From the NCBI GenBank assembly GCA_028564925.1, contig CM053034.1:92141626-92205625 (forward strand): a stretch of DNA of 64,000 nucleotides, read 5' to 3'. Both the position numbers and the translations under genes were made by a program. Of the stretch, positions 41,440-53,140 are shown one piece after another. The notes beneath the pieces were generated by a model. The model did no database searches and had not been told where the DNA came from. It saw only the letters and a program-made list of their open reading frames with translations. Within the stretch, counting starts at the first letter, position 1, and each line of letters starts with the position of its first letter. The DNA comes from Lithobates sylvaticus. Lineage: Eukaryota > Chordata > Amphibia > Anura > Ranidae.

Positions 41440-42310
41440 AAATTTTATTAATGTAAACAAGAGAAAAATGGAAAGAGTAGCGCTTAAACCAAAAATAATG
41501 TGCATGTGATCAATTGACCATGCCTCAGCTATAGTCATAAATATACTAAAGTGAGCCTAAAACCTATATGTGTGTGTGCAACACAACTAAAATGAATAGA
41601 AGGACCACAAATTGATCCTTAACAAATAGGTGTATAGTAACAGTATAATATACCCCCACAAACATATGAATGTTATAAACCGTGATTGAACCACATATAA
41701 TGCATTAAATATTGAAATGAACCAAACAATAAAAGAATGATAGTGAAAGTCCAACTGAGAAAGTTCAAAACATTAAGTGTGTCTTCGAAGATAATTCCAC
41801 CCGTGCAGCGTATAATTAAATAAATCAAAAAAAGTCCAACTATCCAAAGGAATCTTCAAATAAACCGCAGGTGATCCACCACCAAGGGAAAAAGGTGAGA
41901 TTTACTTCTTAGCAGACATATATGACACCCCATTACAGAGTGTTATAATAAGCTTTCATAGAAATGGCCCTCCTTTCAGCTCCTTGGTAATACAGCAGAT
42001 AGCCACAGCCTGGGTGAACCACTCCACACTCCCCAATCCAACTCTCATGGATAGGCACTCATTGATGTGTACCGGTACATAAAAAAGATAAGGGGCTCCG
42101 ATAGTGTAAAACCCAAGACTTTATTCGAACATTAAAAAACTGGTTGCACTTACATAAAAATAGATGAATTCGAGCCTTAAGTGTAGTGCGCCGACACACT
42201 AAGCACAAACCCGTCCTTCCTAGAATTTCCGAAATCAAGACAAAGGTGACGTCAGCGCGTCGCTCCGCCCTGCCAGTTTCGCAATAGAATTGCGCCATCC
42301 GGCTATTGAA
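41440..42310 (-). mobile_element. Penelope-like terminal region, non-coding
   Basis: AT-rich sequence of the same style as the other Penelope tails in the window. Near its right end is a GAAAC-bearing hairpin motif (42272-42303, minus strand). It contains no coding part. Confidence 0.45.
42272..42303 (-). ncRNA. Possible degenerate hammerhead ribozyme motif
   Basis: The minus strand reads ggatggc, a stem GCAAT-tct-ATTGC, then GAAACtgg. Stem II and GAAAC are good, but the CTGATGA box is altered. Confidence 0.35.
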
Positions 42311-42319
42311 TAAATAAAG

Positions 42320-42960
42320 AAAAAAATGGTGTTGGGCCCCCCCCCCCAGTCCATACTAGGCCCTTATCGGGGCATGCAGCCTAGCAGGTCAGAAAAGGGG
42401 GTGGGGGAGAGACCGCCCCCTCCCCTCATGAACCATACCAGACCACATTCCCTCAACATGGGGGGTGTGGGTGCTTTGGGGCAGGGGGACTCATCCCCAA
42501 AAGAGCCTTATCCCCCAACCAAGGGGGAGGTACTTAGGGGCAAGGGGCTTATCAGAATCTGGAAGCCCCCTTTAACAAGGGGCCCCCAGATCCCAGCCCC
42601 CTATGTGAGTAAGTATTGGGTACATAGTACCCCTACCCATTCATCAAAAAAGTGTACAAAAAAATAAAAACAGGAGACAAGTTTGACAAATCCTTTATTA
42701 AAAAATAAATATAGTGTCCCTCGATGTAAATCTATCGTCAATCACACAACCCCCCGCACTGCCGACCCGAAAAAAAAAAAAAAAAAAAACAATGCTCCGC
42801 CTTCTGGGACAGCTGGCCGCCGAATGCCTTCTCTGTGCTTTGACAATTCTTATATAGGTAAGGGCAGGGCCTTGTAACATCACCGGAAAAGCATGCACAT
42901 TACAGTGGGGACGGGGCCACCAGGTGACGTTGCCAGGTTGACGCCCAGTCAGGATAACTG
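42320..42960. mobile_element. Half copy of the fold-back family
   Basis: Sequence such as aggcccttatcggggcatg, cctcaacatggggggtg and ggcttatcagaatctgg matches one arm of the 11010-12932 fold-back, with 10-20% differences. The second arm is absent. An A run occurs at 42770-42788. Confidence 0.7.
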
Positions 42961-43079
42961 ATTCTCTGCTTAGTCATCATTCTGCTATAGGCCGGGCGGG
43001 ATATGGTTAACAACCAGCTTACACTGCACCCTCATTGGGCAAAGCTTTGCCCAATCAAGGCGCAGAATGCACTGTGCAG

Positions 43080-43215
43080 CGCTTAATGCATTGCAGGTTG
43101 TTTGGCAGGGCAAACACCCGGCGAACACCCTGCAAATGCGGGTGTTTGTCGAAAAGCCGAACAGGCAAATGTTCAGCCTGAGCTCATGCTTGGGCCGAAC
43201 CATTCGCTCAACACT
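43080..43215. mobile_element. Probable hAT-related fragment
   Basis: Repeated cgaacac and gggtgtttg motifs in both orientations, and gggccgaaccattcgctcaa, recall the ends of the TAGGGATGAGC hAT family. The exact terminus is missing. Confidence 0.4.
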
Positions 43216-43274
43216 ATTTTCAAAGCCATTGGGGGAAGCCCCAGCGATTTAGTTGTAAGGTACCACATGAGCCA

Positions 43275-44195
43275 ATTTCAAAATTCTTTAAGTGTCTAAA
43301 TAGTGGCACGCTTGGCCCTTTATTTATTAGATGGGTAAAATTACTCTATATAATGAGCCTAGGGCAAAAATTAGAATGGGTAGCACATTTTCTGAGACAT
43401 TCCAGTTAGAGAGAGGGATGAGACAGGGATGTCCCCTGTCTCCCCTCTTGTTTGTTTTGGCAATGGAACCCCTGGCGATCCTGACGAGATCACGTTCGGA
43501 TATCCAGGGGTTCCGGCGCAAGTCAGGAGAAGACAAAATCACCCTGTTTGCCGATGATGTCTTGTTCTTCATTAGGGATATAAATTCCACTCTTAATACT
43601 GTGATACATATGGTGGGGGAGTTTGGACAACATTCTGGCCTAGCGATTAATTGGAATAAGTCAGCCCTGGTCAGACCGGGGGATCAACCACTGCCTAAAA
43701 TCCCTTCTTTAGATGTGGTAACCAAGTTGAAATACTTGGGTGTTTGGATCTCTAGTGATGTAAACCACTACATTAGTGATAATTTAATACCACTACTGTT
43801 GAAATTGAAACAAAAGGTAGATATCTTGTGTCGCCTCCCTCTCTCCGTGGCAGGGCGCTGCAATTTAATTAAGATGATTTGGCTCCCGCAAGTATTATAT
43901 ATTCTCCACAACTCCCCAATCTGGATTAGCCAGAAATGGTTCAAGAAGATTGAATCTTTATTCCGGGACCGAGCCCTTGTTGAGGTACTGGAAGCTGATT
44001 CATTTGCCCATAGGTGTCCCATGCGTGACTTAATGAGTAGAGTGTGGCAGGCAACAAAGTCGCTAATGGGATATATTGGTGTGACTGAGTGCACCCACCA
44101 TGGTATAACAAGAACCTAGCCGAAATAACAGGCATAGAAAGACCTCGAGAATGGGAAAGACAGGGTATTAGCCGGTTGACTCAGCCAGTGCCGCG
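43275..44195 (+). pseudogene. L1-type LINE ORF2 fragment with reverse transcriptase
   Basis: A 262-codon open frame (43331-44119) carries QLERGMRQGCPLSPLLFV, ITLFADDVLFF with the catalytic Ala-Asp-Asp, INWNKSAL, KLKYLGVWIS and LPLSVAGRCNLIKMIWLPQ. This is the order of L1/Tx1 reverse transcriptases from the finger-palm region onwards. The endonuclease and the C-terminal end are missing, and the piece is truncated on both sides. Within the fragment the frame is open, suggesting moderate age. Confidence 0.9.
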
Positions 44196-44269
44196 ACAAG
44201 GTCATCTAGTGCCCAGGACGAACATGTCAAAGTGCGCCCCCCCCCCCCCCCAAGATGTATGAGCATTAT

Positions 44270-44520
44270 GTGTCAGTTAAAGCGACGCAGTGCCGAATTG
44301 CAAAAAGTACTCAGGAAGGGGGTAAAATCTTCCGGGGCTGAATCGGTTAAAATCTATACCAGAACCAAAGGGCCTGGTATGGATTTAGGAGAGAGGGCCC
44401 TATGCCATTTTTTTCCCTATTTTTTAATTCCCCTGTTAATCTATACCAGACCCAAAGGACCTGTTATGGATTTTGGGGGGACCCCATGCCGTTATTTTTG
44501 TAATTCTGTCATAGGATTCC
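44270..44520. mobile_element. Compound of TTAA-element end and fold-back fragments
   Basis: 44270-44350 ends ggctgaatcggttaa and matches the right end of the TTAA family (agttaaagc, gacgcagtgcc, aaaaagtactc). 44350-44520 holds two diverged copies of atctataccagacccaaagg and atggattttggggggacccc, related to the fold-back arms. Confidence 0.5.
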
Positions 44521-44575
44521 CCTTAACCACGTCAATACACAGTATTATTTACTCTGCACTGCACTTTATTATATA

Positions 44576-46186
44576 CAGTATCTCACAAAAGTGAGTACAC
44601 CCCTCACATTTTTGTAAATATTTTATTATAACTTTTCATGTGACAACACTGAAGAAATGACACTTTGTTACAATGTCAAGTAGTGAGTGTACAGCTTGTA
44701 TAACAGTGTAAATTTTCTGTCCCCTCAAAATAACTCAACACACAGCCATTGATGTCTAAAATGCTGGCAACAAAAGTGAGTACACCCCTAAGTGAAAATG
44801 TCCAAATTGGGCCCAAAGAGTCAATATTTTGTGTGGCCACCATTATTTACTTAACTCCCTTGAGCATGGAGTTCACCAAAGCTTCACAGGAGTCCTCTTC
44901 CACTACTCCATGATGACATCACGGAGCTGGTGGATGTTAGAGACCTTGCGCTCCTCTACCTTCCGTTTGAGGATGCCCCACAGATGCTCAATATGGTTTA
45001 GGTCTGGAGTATGCTTGGCCAGTCCATCACCTTTACCTTCAGCTTCTTTAGCAAGGCAGTGGTCGTCTGGGAGAGTGTTTTGAGTCGTTATGTTGGAATT
45101 CTGCCCTGCAGCCCAGTCTCAGAAGGGATGGAATCATGCTCTGCTTCAGTATGCCACTGTACATGTTGGCATTCATGGTTCCCTCAATTAACTGAAGCTC
45201 CCCAGTGCCGGCAGCACTCATGCAAATGCAGAACATGACACTCTCACCACTATGCTTGACTATAGGCATGACACACTTGTCATTGTACTCCTCACCTGGT
45301 TGCCGTCACACAAGCTTGACACCATCTGAAGCAAATAAGTTTATCTTGGTCTCATCAGACCACAGGACATGGTTCCAGTAATCCATGTCCTTAGTCTGCT
45401 TGTCTTCAGTAAACTGTTTGCTGTCTTTCTTGTGCATCATCTTTCAAAGAAGCTTCCTTCTGGGACAACAGCCATGCAGACCAATTTGATGCAGTGTGTG
45501 GCGTATGGTCTGAGCACTGACAGGCTGACTCCCCACCCCTTTAACCTCTGCAGCAATGTTGGCAGCACTAATATGTCTATTTCCCAAAGACAACCTCTGG
45601 ATATGACGCTGGGCATGGGCACTCAACTTCTTTGGTCAACCATGGTGAGGCATGTTCTGAGTGGAACCTGTTCTATTAAATGGCTGTATGGTCTTGGCCA
45701 CCATGTTGAAACTCAGGTTCAGGGTCTTGGCAATCTTCTTATAGCCTAGGTAATCTTTATTTACAGTAACAATTCTTTTTTTCAGATCCTCAGAGAGTTC
45801 TTTGCCATGAGGTGGCATGTTGAACTTCCAGTGACCAGTATGAGAGAGTGAGAGTGATAACACCAAATTTAACATACCTGCTCCCCATTCACACCTGAGA
45901 CATTGTAACACTAACAAGTCACATGACATCAGGGAGGGAAATGCCAAATTGGGCCCAATTTGGACATTTTCACTTAGGGGTGTACTCACTTTTGTTGCCA
46001 GCTGTTTAGACATTAATGACTGTGTGTTGAGTTATTTTGAGGGGGAAGCACATTTACACTGTTATACAAGCTATACACTCACTACTTTACATTGTAGCAA
46101 AGTGTCAGTTCAGTGTTGTCACATTAAAAGATATAATAAAATATTTACAAAAATGTGAGGAGTGTACTCACTTTTGTGAGATACTG
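44576..46186 (-). mobile_element. End-to-end Tc1/mariner element with TA target repeat
   Basis: Long inverted ends begin CAGTATCTCACAAAAGTGAG and continue through taaatattttattata. TA flanks it on both sides (44574-44575 and 46187-46188). Length 1611 bp is normal for Tc1. The transposase reads on the minus strand from about 45820, starting MPPHGKELSEDLKKRIVTVN. It continues through QRLSLGNRHISAANIAAEV, NHVLWSDETKINLFASDGV (first catalytic Asp) and FQHNDSKHS (second). Several frameshifts and stops, including one after NMPHHG near 45635, disable it. Confidence 0.95.
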
Positions 46187-46899
46187 TAAACTCTTTATTA
46201 CACTGTATTATATACTTTCTACACTACACTTTATTATATATTCTCTACATAACACTGTATTATATATACTCCTTACTACATTGTATTATATACTGTACAC
46301 TACACTGTTTTATATATTCTCTACACTGTATTATATATTCTACACTACACTCTATTATATATTCTACACTACACTGTATTATATATTATCTACTAGGGAT
46401 GAGCCAGCGGTACAAACCGAACACATGGGGCGTTTGCGGGAAATTTGAGCGCCGCAGAACGCCCCATAATGCACTGCGAGATCGCAGTGCATTGCTGTAT
46501 GATGATTGGCCAAAGCATGCACCTGACCTGCATGCTTTGGCCAATCACAGCGCACTCTGCTGAGAGAGCCATTATTGGCCAAAGGCAGGGTGCCTTTGGC
46601 CAATCATGGCTCAGGGGGACAAAGTCCACCCCCCACACTATACAAGGCTGCTCGAATAGCGGCCGTGTTAAGTGTTGTTGGCGTGGACAGAGAGATAGCT
46701 TGAGTTAGATTAAGCAGGCAGGTTATATATATACACACACAGTCACACACACAGTCAGTCTAGTATATATAAAGTCAGTCTAGTGTATATACTCTGCATC
46801 AGTGGCGGAACTACCAGGGTCGCAGCAGTCGCACTTGCGACTGGGCCCTGGAGCTCGCCGCTGTGGGTGGGGGCCCCCGCCTGCCCGTTCTCCACTGTT

Positions 46900-47310
46900 A
46901 GGTGCCGCCCGCCGCCCACCCGCTCTTCACTCTTAGGTGCCGCCCACCCGCTTTCAGGGGCCAACCGCCCGCTCTTAGGTGCCGCCCGCCCGCTCTCAGG
47001 GGCCGCCCGCTCTTAGGTGCCGCCCTCCCGCTCTCAGGGGCCGCCCACCCGCTCTTAGGTGCCGCCTGCCACCCGCTCTTAGGGGCTGCCCGCTCGCTCT
47101 CAGGGGCCGCCCGCCCGCTCTTAGGGGCCGCCCGCTCGCTCTCAGGGGCCGCCCGCCCGCTCTTAGGAGCCGCCCACCCGCTCTTAGGTGCCGCCCGCCG
47201 TCCGCTCTTAGGGGCCGCCCGCCCGCTCTCAGGAGCCGCCCGCCGCCCGCTCTTAGGGGCCGCCTGCCCGCTCTCAGGGGCCGCCCGCCCGCTCTTAGGT
47301 GCCGCCCACC
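46900..47310. repeat. GC-rich minisatellite, cgcccgctcttaggggccgc type
   Basis: About 20 units of roughly 20 bp. All six frames stay partly open and give Arg/Ala/Pro/Gly-rich conceptual proteins that are not real genes. Confidence 0.95.
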
Positions 47311-47469
47311 GCGGGACACCATGTAGGGAGGCAGACGCTGGAGTGAAGGGGGAGGAGCTCTCCCCTCTGCACAAGACCCCATGACATAGGAGCATCCCAG
47401 GACGAAGGAAGTAATGATGAAGGGGAAGGAATCGACTGACCAACTAAAAAAGTAAGTGACACATTTTCA

Positions 47470-48130
47470 GTGCAACTGATCCCACCCCCCTCACCACTGA
47501 TCCCAGCCTTCCTCACCAATGATACCACCACTGATCCCACCCCCTTACCACTGATCCCACCCTTCCTCACCAATGCCACCGCCACTGATCCCACCCCCCA
47601 CTACCACTGCCACTGATCCCACCCCCCTCACCACTGATCCCACCCTTCCTCACCAATGCCACCGCCACTGATCCCACCCCCCTCTACCACTGCCACTGAT
47701 CCCACCCCCCTCACCACTGATCCCACCCTTCCTCACCAATGCCACCGCCACTGATCCCACCCCCCTCACCTCTACCACCGCCACTGATCCCACCCCCTCA
47801 CCACCGCCACTGATCCCACCCCCCTCACTACCGCCACTGATCCCACCCCCCTCACCACTGATCCCACCCTTCCTCACCAATGCCACCGCCACTGGTCCCA
47901 CCCCCCTCTCCATCCCTACTGCCGCAACTGATCCCACCACCGCCACTGATCCCACCCCCCCTCACCGCCACCTCTGATCCTACCCCCCCTCACCACTGCC
48001 ACTGCTATAACCCCCTTAACAGCACCACTGATCACATCCCTCCACCACTGCTGCCGCTTATCCCATCCCATCCACCCCCACCACCACCACCGCTGCCACT
48101 CATCCCATCCCATCCCATTCCCCATCACTG
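47470..48130. repeat. Minisatellite, ccactgatcccacccccctc type
   Basis: Imperfect units of 15-24 bp with longer-period repeats of about 110 bp (ccacccttcctcaccaatgc recurs at 47484, 47547, 47640, 47723 and 47863). Non-coding. Confidence 0.93.
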
Positions 48131-48523
48131 CCACCACCGCTACCTGCCACTCATCCGAGCCCCATGCTCCAGGGGGCCCATGCCCCACCCCTGTACACCT
48201 GGATAGGAGGGGCGGAAGGGGCGGCATATAGAAGATCCAAGACCCTCTATTTTCCTCCTGCAGTTACTGAAAGCCTACTTCTCCTCTCCCTCCCACCGAT
48301 ATTCAGAGGCTGCAGAAAGAAAATGGAGGGGATTGGTTCCTCTATATGCCGCCCCCGCTGCTCCTCCTATCCAGGTGAACAAGGGTGATACATGGGCCCC
48401 TGAAGCATGGGGCTCGGTCGCCCCGGGGGTCAGGGGGGCCCTTCATGGTTTCTTGCACCGGGGCCCTGAAGGTTCTAGTTACGCCTCTGCTCTGCATTTA
48501 GCTCATATATGTACAGTCCAGTA

Positions 48524-48529
<6 letters not shown>

Positions 48530-48603
<74 letters not shown>

Positions 48604-48676
48604 TCTGCATCCAGTGTAGCCTATATCTATAGCGGATTCGGTGGTGTATTGTTTCTAATACACTTCAGGTGGTGTA

Positions 48677-48735
<59 letters not shown>
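48530..48735. repeat. (TA)n and ctctgcat block, right-hand continuation
   Basis: TA microsatellites flank a copy of the ctctgcatccagtgtagcc block. This is host-hAT sequence between the inserted hAT on the left and the Ngaro element on the right. Confidence 0.8.
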
Positions 48736-48738
<3 letters not shown>

Positions 48739-48836
48739 GAAGGCCAACATGGTGGCCTGAATTTATGGGAGGAGCCCGGGAGGGTATTTAACCGGCCCAC
48801 TCGCCTGTGGTCTTCGTCGGTTCCGGTGCGCGATAT
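48736..48836 (+). repeat. Ngaro split repeat A1
   Basis: Starts gtggaaggccaacatggtgg and ends near ccggtgcgcgata. A copy (A2) is at 54262-54362. Confidence 0.93.
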
Positions 48837-50230
48837 ACTACTTCACTAAGCCGACTACTCGATTCGCTAGCGTTCGTGAGTGCCAGACGTCTCGTGGAGT
48901 GTTCCCGTTCGAAGGTTTTGTACATTGTATCTGGCTCGGCTGCCGCAGGTAGGGGTCTCGTTTGACCACCATTTCACTTATGAACGTTACTTACCTTGTC
49001 ACGAATCTCGTGGTCCACATACGCACGAGTCATTTGTTAGTACCCGTACGTTGCATCCGTACCACTATCTGCATAACAGCAGCCGGTCGCTTACGCATCA
49101 CCTGGTTCGGAATCAGTCGCAGTAACATTTCACACGGTCACATTTCAGCCATTTCACCATTTCAGTCATTTCACCATTTCACGGTCCTGCACCGACACGC
49201 CGGTTTGAATCTAGCCGCATCCGATTCGTCCCGGTATGTCCCAGCAGTCGAACCCCATTTCAATACATGACCCAGGGAGCGGTCATTTTAGCCGCAATTT
49301 CTCGACTCACCGGTCGAAAAAACACCTCTGTCATGGCATCATTTCACTGTCACGTATCACGTTACGATTCGAGTCTAGGTGCACCCCGGTGCCTCGATTC
49401 GTACCGACACGCCCCAGGTGCTCCCAGGCCCCATTTCATTTCGTGCTCCAGAAGTACGGTCGCTGTCAGTAGAAAAATTTTTAGGCTCACCGGTCGGCGC
49501 CTCTGTCACGAGAAAAACATTTCACCTCACGAGTCACGTTTTGATTCGAAACCGGTCGCACCCTCGCGTATCGGTTTCGCCTCCAACGTACCCCAGGTTT
49601 GTTGGCCCCATTTCAGTAACCTCCCCTGAGTCTGCCCATCGTCTGTCACGAAACCCGACCGACCGCTCCGCACCTCATGGAATGGTTCCCCTCATTTCTA
49701 TCACCCACACCTCGCTTCGAACCCAGTCGCACTGCACGCCGGTTCGTACCGATGCGCCCTGAACATCCGTTGGCCTCATTTCAGTACATGCTCCAGAAGT
49801 CTGGTTCATTGACAGTCGCCGCCGCGGCTCGACCGTTTCATACTCCTGTCATGCCGATCAGTTCGCTGTCACACAAAAATGTCCTGATCCGAATCCGATG
49901 GCATCCACCATGCATCAGTTCGCCTCGACGTACCCCAGTCGAATTTGCCTCATTTCATCCCAATTCTCGACCAGTGTCACTCAGCAATCACACTCATAAA
50001 CGACACTTTGCGCCCACGACATGGCACAAAAACGTTTCTCATTTCACTCCAAAAAAAAAAAATATATATATATATGCTCAGACGGGGGACACACCCCACG
50101 AGGCACACCTCACCAGTTGTCTTTATCCTCCTTCCCTAGGTCAGTCCAAGTTCAGTAGGTCCACCCTGCAACAGGTTGGACGGTGTTTCTCCAGGTAAAA
50201 TATAAAAACTCACCGTGTACACACGTCCAC
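48837..50230 (+). other. Long Ngaro leader with degenerate internal repeats
   Basis: There is no convincing protein. Motifs recur about every 150-220 bp: catttcac, a cacgattcga-like stretch, ccggttcgtaccgac and a ccccaggt-like box. Examples lie near 49195, 49390, 49560 and 49735. This gives a degenerate tandem organisation. A short TA run lies near 50060. Confidence 0.6.
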
Positions 50231-50234
50231 GTAC

Positions 50235-52457
50235 GTGCGCACACTTGTCCTTTCCAGAGCACAGCAGCCGGGTACGTATGTTTACACAAGGAAAAGAAAC
50301 AGTCTTGGCTTATCTCATCCCCTTAACAGGTCCGGTCGACCTTCTTACGACCTCAGACGCCACAAGACATCGCCTCAGGGTACAACCCATCCGAGGACCA
50401 TGTCGCAAGCGGGCAGCGAGGATCTCACCGCCCCCTTGTCACCTTCCCCAGTGTCCGTAAGCGACAGCAACCAGTCCCTCAGGGGATGGACCATCCCCAG
50501 GCTGACGGTAGAACTTAGACGCAGGGGCGTGCCATTCCCCGCCACAGCCAGGAAGGCGGAGCTCTTCAGGCTCCTGTTCCCTCCTCCTGCCATGGTCGGG
50601 CCCAGCACTCAACAAGCTTCCCTCCAGTCGATATCTACGGCCATAGCACAACTCCACACCATGGTGTCGTCCTTGGCGAACACAGTCACGGACGTCCAAG
50701 CCAGAGTGACTCTCCTGGAATCTCACCCGGCCCCGGCCGTCGCCGGACCCGCCGCAATACAGCCTCTAACACCAGTCGACACAGGTACCGCAGGGACAAG
50801 TCCCGTCGTCTGCCCAGCACACCTGGTTCCAGCCAGCATTAAGAAGGACATACTGGATGGCAAGGACGTCAACCTCGCCTCCCTACTCATATCAGTCCAC
50901 GACCTAGCCGAAAACAAGGCCTATACCTGGGGAGATGTCTCGGTGGTCCTCAAAGCTAAGGACCCCAGACTCAACCGCAAATTGTCCGTCCCAGAATTTG
51001 CGTTGACATTTGGGATGCTTAGAGACATCATATGCTCAGCTTCCCCCGGCAGAAGGGAAGAGCTGGATTTATATCTCCACACCGTGGTAGATTTGGGCTA
51101 CAAGTACGGCGGGTTCTCATTCTATGACTACCATCGCTCCTTTTCCGCAAAAGCAGCCGCCAGGATGGCGCAGTTCCAGTCACCCACGGATTGGAGCCTA
51201 ATGGACACAGAACTATTCTGTCGCCATTTTGCCGGGCTGCGCTCACCATTGTGCGCAGTCTGCCAATCCTCCACGCACACCGCCACCTGGTGCTCCAGTG
51301 CGACAGTCCGCCACTCGGTCGAGTTTCCCTCGACCTCATCTCCAGCTCAAAACCCGCCAGCACCGACACAGAAACCCCAAGTCGACAAACTCGGACGCCC
51401 CGTCTGGACCATGGGAGGAGCGGCCATCTGTAATAATTACAACTACGGCTCGTGCAACTTCAGCCAATGCAGGATGCTCCACGTGTGTGCCATATGCCAC
51501 AGGGCGCACCCGAGAAATTTATGCGAGGTCAAGCCGAAAAACCTGTTACTGAGCCGCATAAACATCCTATGGTTAGGAGTCTATCTGGACTCACACCCCA
51601 TCCCCTCACTAGCCACGTTCCTCATACGAGGGTTCACGGCGGGCTTTCACACCGGCCTTGTCTCCCTGCCCCACACTACCTACGAGTGTAGGAATCTCAA
51701 GTCAGCGGCCACCGACGAGCAAGCCATAGACCTACTACTCCTAGCCGAGCTAGAGCGAGGTTTCGTCATAGGTCCCTTCACACAACCCCCCTTCAACACC
51801 TGGAGAGTCAGCCCTATTGGGCTTGTCAAGGGCAAGTTCTCGAATAAAGTTCGTTTGGTGTACGACCTGTCTGCGCCTCATTCTTGCCACGTCCCCAGCC
51901 TCAACTCCCTGATTCCCTCCGAGGAGTTCTCCTTAAAATACGCCTCCGTCGACATGGCGATCCAGGCCATCCTCAAAGCAGGCACAGGGGCCTGGCTGTC
52001 CAAAGCCGACATATCGGACGCCTTCAAACTTCTGCAGATTCACCCGTCTCTCTGGTGTTGGCACGGTATCAAGTGGAGAGACAGGTACTACTTCGCCACC
52101 AAGCTCACGTTCGGCTCCAAAAGTAGCCCCTGGCTCTTCGACACTTTCGCTCAATCCCTCACCTGGGTTCTCCTACACAAGGCCCAATGCACAGAAGTCA
52201 TCCACTACCTGGATGACTTCCTACTGATAGAGCAGCCCAACGTGTCACCAGTAGACCTCGACAAGTTGAGAGTCGTGTTCCAGAACATCAATGTCCCCAT
52301 AGCTGAGCACAAGGTCGACGGACCCGCACACTCCATCACCTTCCTCGGAGTTGTCTTGGACACATGCTCCATGCAGGCCAGCCTACCCCTCGACAAGTTG
52401 ACCCGCATCAGGGCAGTTCTTCAGGACTTCACCCGCACGAGAGGGTGCACAAGATGA
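50235..52457 (+). CDS. Ngaro gag-like and reverse transcriptase region
   Basis: A 740-codon reading frame; the likely start is the internal Met at about 50400 (MSQAGSEDL). Near the front is a SAP-like helix pair (GWTIPRLTVELRRRGVPFP). It is followed by a conserved gag-like region (ILDGKDVNLASLLISVHDLA) and a Cys/His cluster (CNNYNYGSCNFSQCRMLHVC then CAICHRAHPRNLC). The reverse transcriptase follows, with SPIGLVKGKFSNKVRLVYDL, LSKADISDAFKLLQIHPSLW and the catalytic IHYLDDFLLI. The order matches known Ngaro/DIRS elements. Confidence 0.9.
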   Translation: MRTLVLSRAQQPGTYVYTRKRNSLGLSHPLNRSGRPSYDLRRHKTSPQGTTHPRTMSQAGSEDLTAPLSPSPVSVSDSNQSLRGWTIPRLTVELRRRGVPFPATARKAELFRLLFPPPAMVGPSTQQASLQSISTAIAQLHTMVSSLANTVTDVQARVTLLESHPAPAVAGPAAIQPLTPVDTGTAGTSPVVCPAHLVPASIKKDILDGKDVNLASLLISVHDLAENKAYTWGDVSVVLKAKDPRLNRKLSVPEFALTFGMLRDIICSASPGRREELDLYLHTVVDLGYKYGGFSFYDYHRSFSAKAAARMAQFQSPTDWSLMDTELFCRHFAGLRSPLCAVCQSSTHTATWCSSATVRHSVEFPSTSSPAQNPPAPTQKPQVDKLGRPVWTMGGAAICNNYNYGSCNFSQCRMLHVCAICHRAHPRNLCEVKPKNLLLSRINILWLGVYLDSHPIPSLATFLIRGFTAGFHTGLVSLPHTTYECRNLKSAATDEQAIDLLLLAELERGFVIGPFTQPPFNTWRVSPIGLVKGKFSNKVRLVYDLSAPHSCHVPSLNSLIPSEEFSLKYASVDMAIQAILKAGTGAWLSKADISDAFKLLQIHPSLWCWHGIKWRDRYYFATKLTFGSKSSPWLFDTFAQSLTWVLLHKAQCTEVIHYLDDFLLIEQPNVSPVDLDKLRVVFQNINVPIAEHKVDGPAHSITFLGVVLDTCSMQASLPLDKLTRIRAVLQDFTRTRGCTR

Positions 52458-53140
52458 CAGCTCCAGTCACTACTTGGCATGCTCAATTTTGCCATGCGGA
52501 TCGTCCCTCAAGGTCGTTCCTTCATCTCACGGCTCTTAGTCCACCTGTCACAGGCACAAGACCCCGATCAGATCCTCAACCTGGACGCCGCGGCCATAGC
52601 AGACCTAGCGATGTGGGAAGAATTCCTTTCCTCATGGAACGGAATATCCATGTTTATCCCGGCCATCTCACCCTTCTCACCACAGGTGGTGACAGATGCC
52701 GCGGCCTCCACGGGCTTCGCAGCCATATTTGGCCTCCGTTGGTTCGCTGGCCCTTGGCCCCCGCAGATACTCTCAATCCCAGGTTTCAGCCGGACTTCCC
52801 CCCTTTTCAAGCTCTACCCAATCGTGGCAGCCGCCATACTTTGGGGTCACAACTGGACCGGGCAGACGGTAAACTTCACAACGGACAACCAGGCCACGGC
52901 AGACATCATCAACAAAGGCAGGTCCAAGTCACTCCAGGTGATGTCCTTCTTACGCAGGCTGGTCCAACTGTCGCTACGGCTCCAGTTCAACGTCCATTGC
53001 TCTCACATCCCAGGTAAATACAATGTGGCAGCAGACGCACTGTCACGCTTTAACTTCGTCTCCTTCTTCCGACAGATACCAGAGGCCGATCGGGTATCCG
53101 CCCCTATCCCCGCTTGGTCTCAGCTGACCCTAGACTAGAC
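52458..53140 (+). CDS. Ngaro RNase H region
   Basis: Contains FLRRLVQLSLRLQFNVHCSH, IPGKYNVAADALSRF and VTDAAASTGFAAIFGLRWF, the motif set of DIRS-type RNase H (Asp in VTDAA, Asp in TTDNQATADI, Asp in AADALS). It follows the reverse transcriptase directly. Confidence 0.85.

Larger units (their letters stand above)
46800..48489. mobile_element. Non-autonomous hAT element with two internal minisatellites
   Basis: The ends CAGTGGCGGAACTACC and, inverted, CAGAGGCGTAACTAG are those of a common hAT-Charlie-like family. Perfect 8-bp repeats ctctgcat flank it (46792-46799 and 48490-48497). It lies inside the ctctgcattcagtgtagac block of the larger hAT. It has no transposase. Confidence 0.93.

Noticed and set aside
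46898-47443. Overlapping 115-181 codon Arg/Pro/Ala-rich frames on both strands
   Set aside because: These come from a GC-rich 20-bp minisatellite, not from a gene.
47470-48230. Gly/Val- and Pro/His-rich frames
   Set aside because: Simple tandem repeat composition, no domain.
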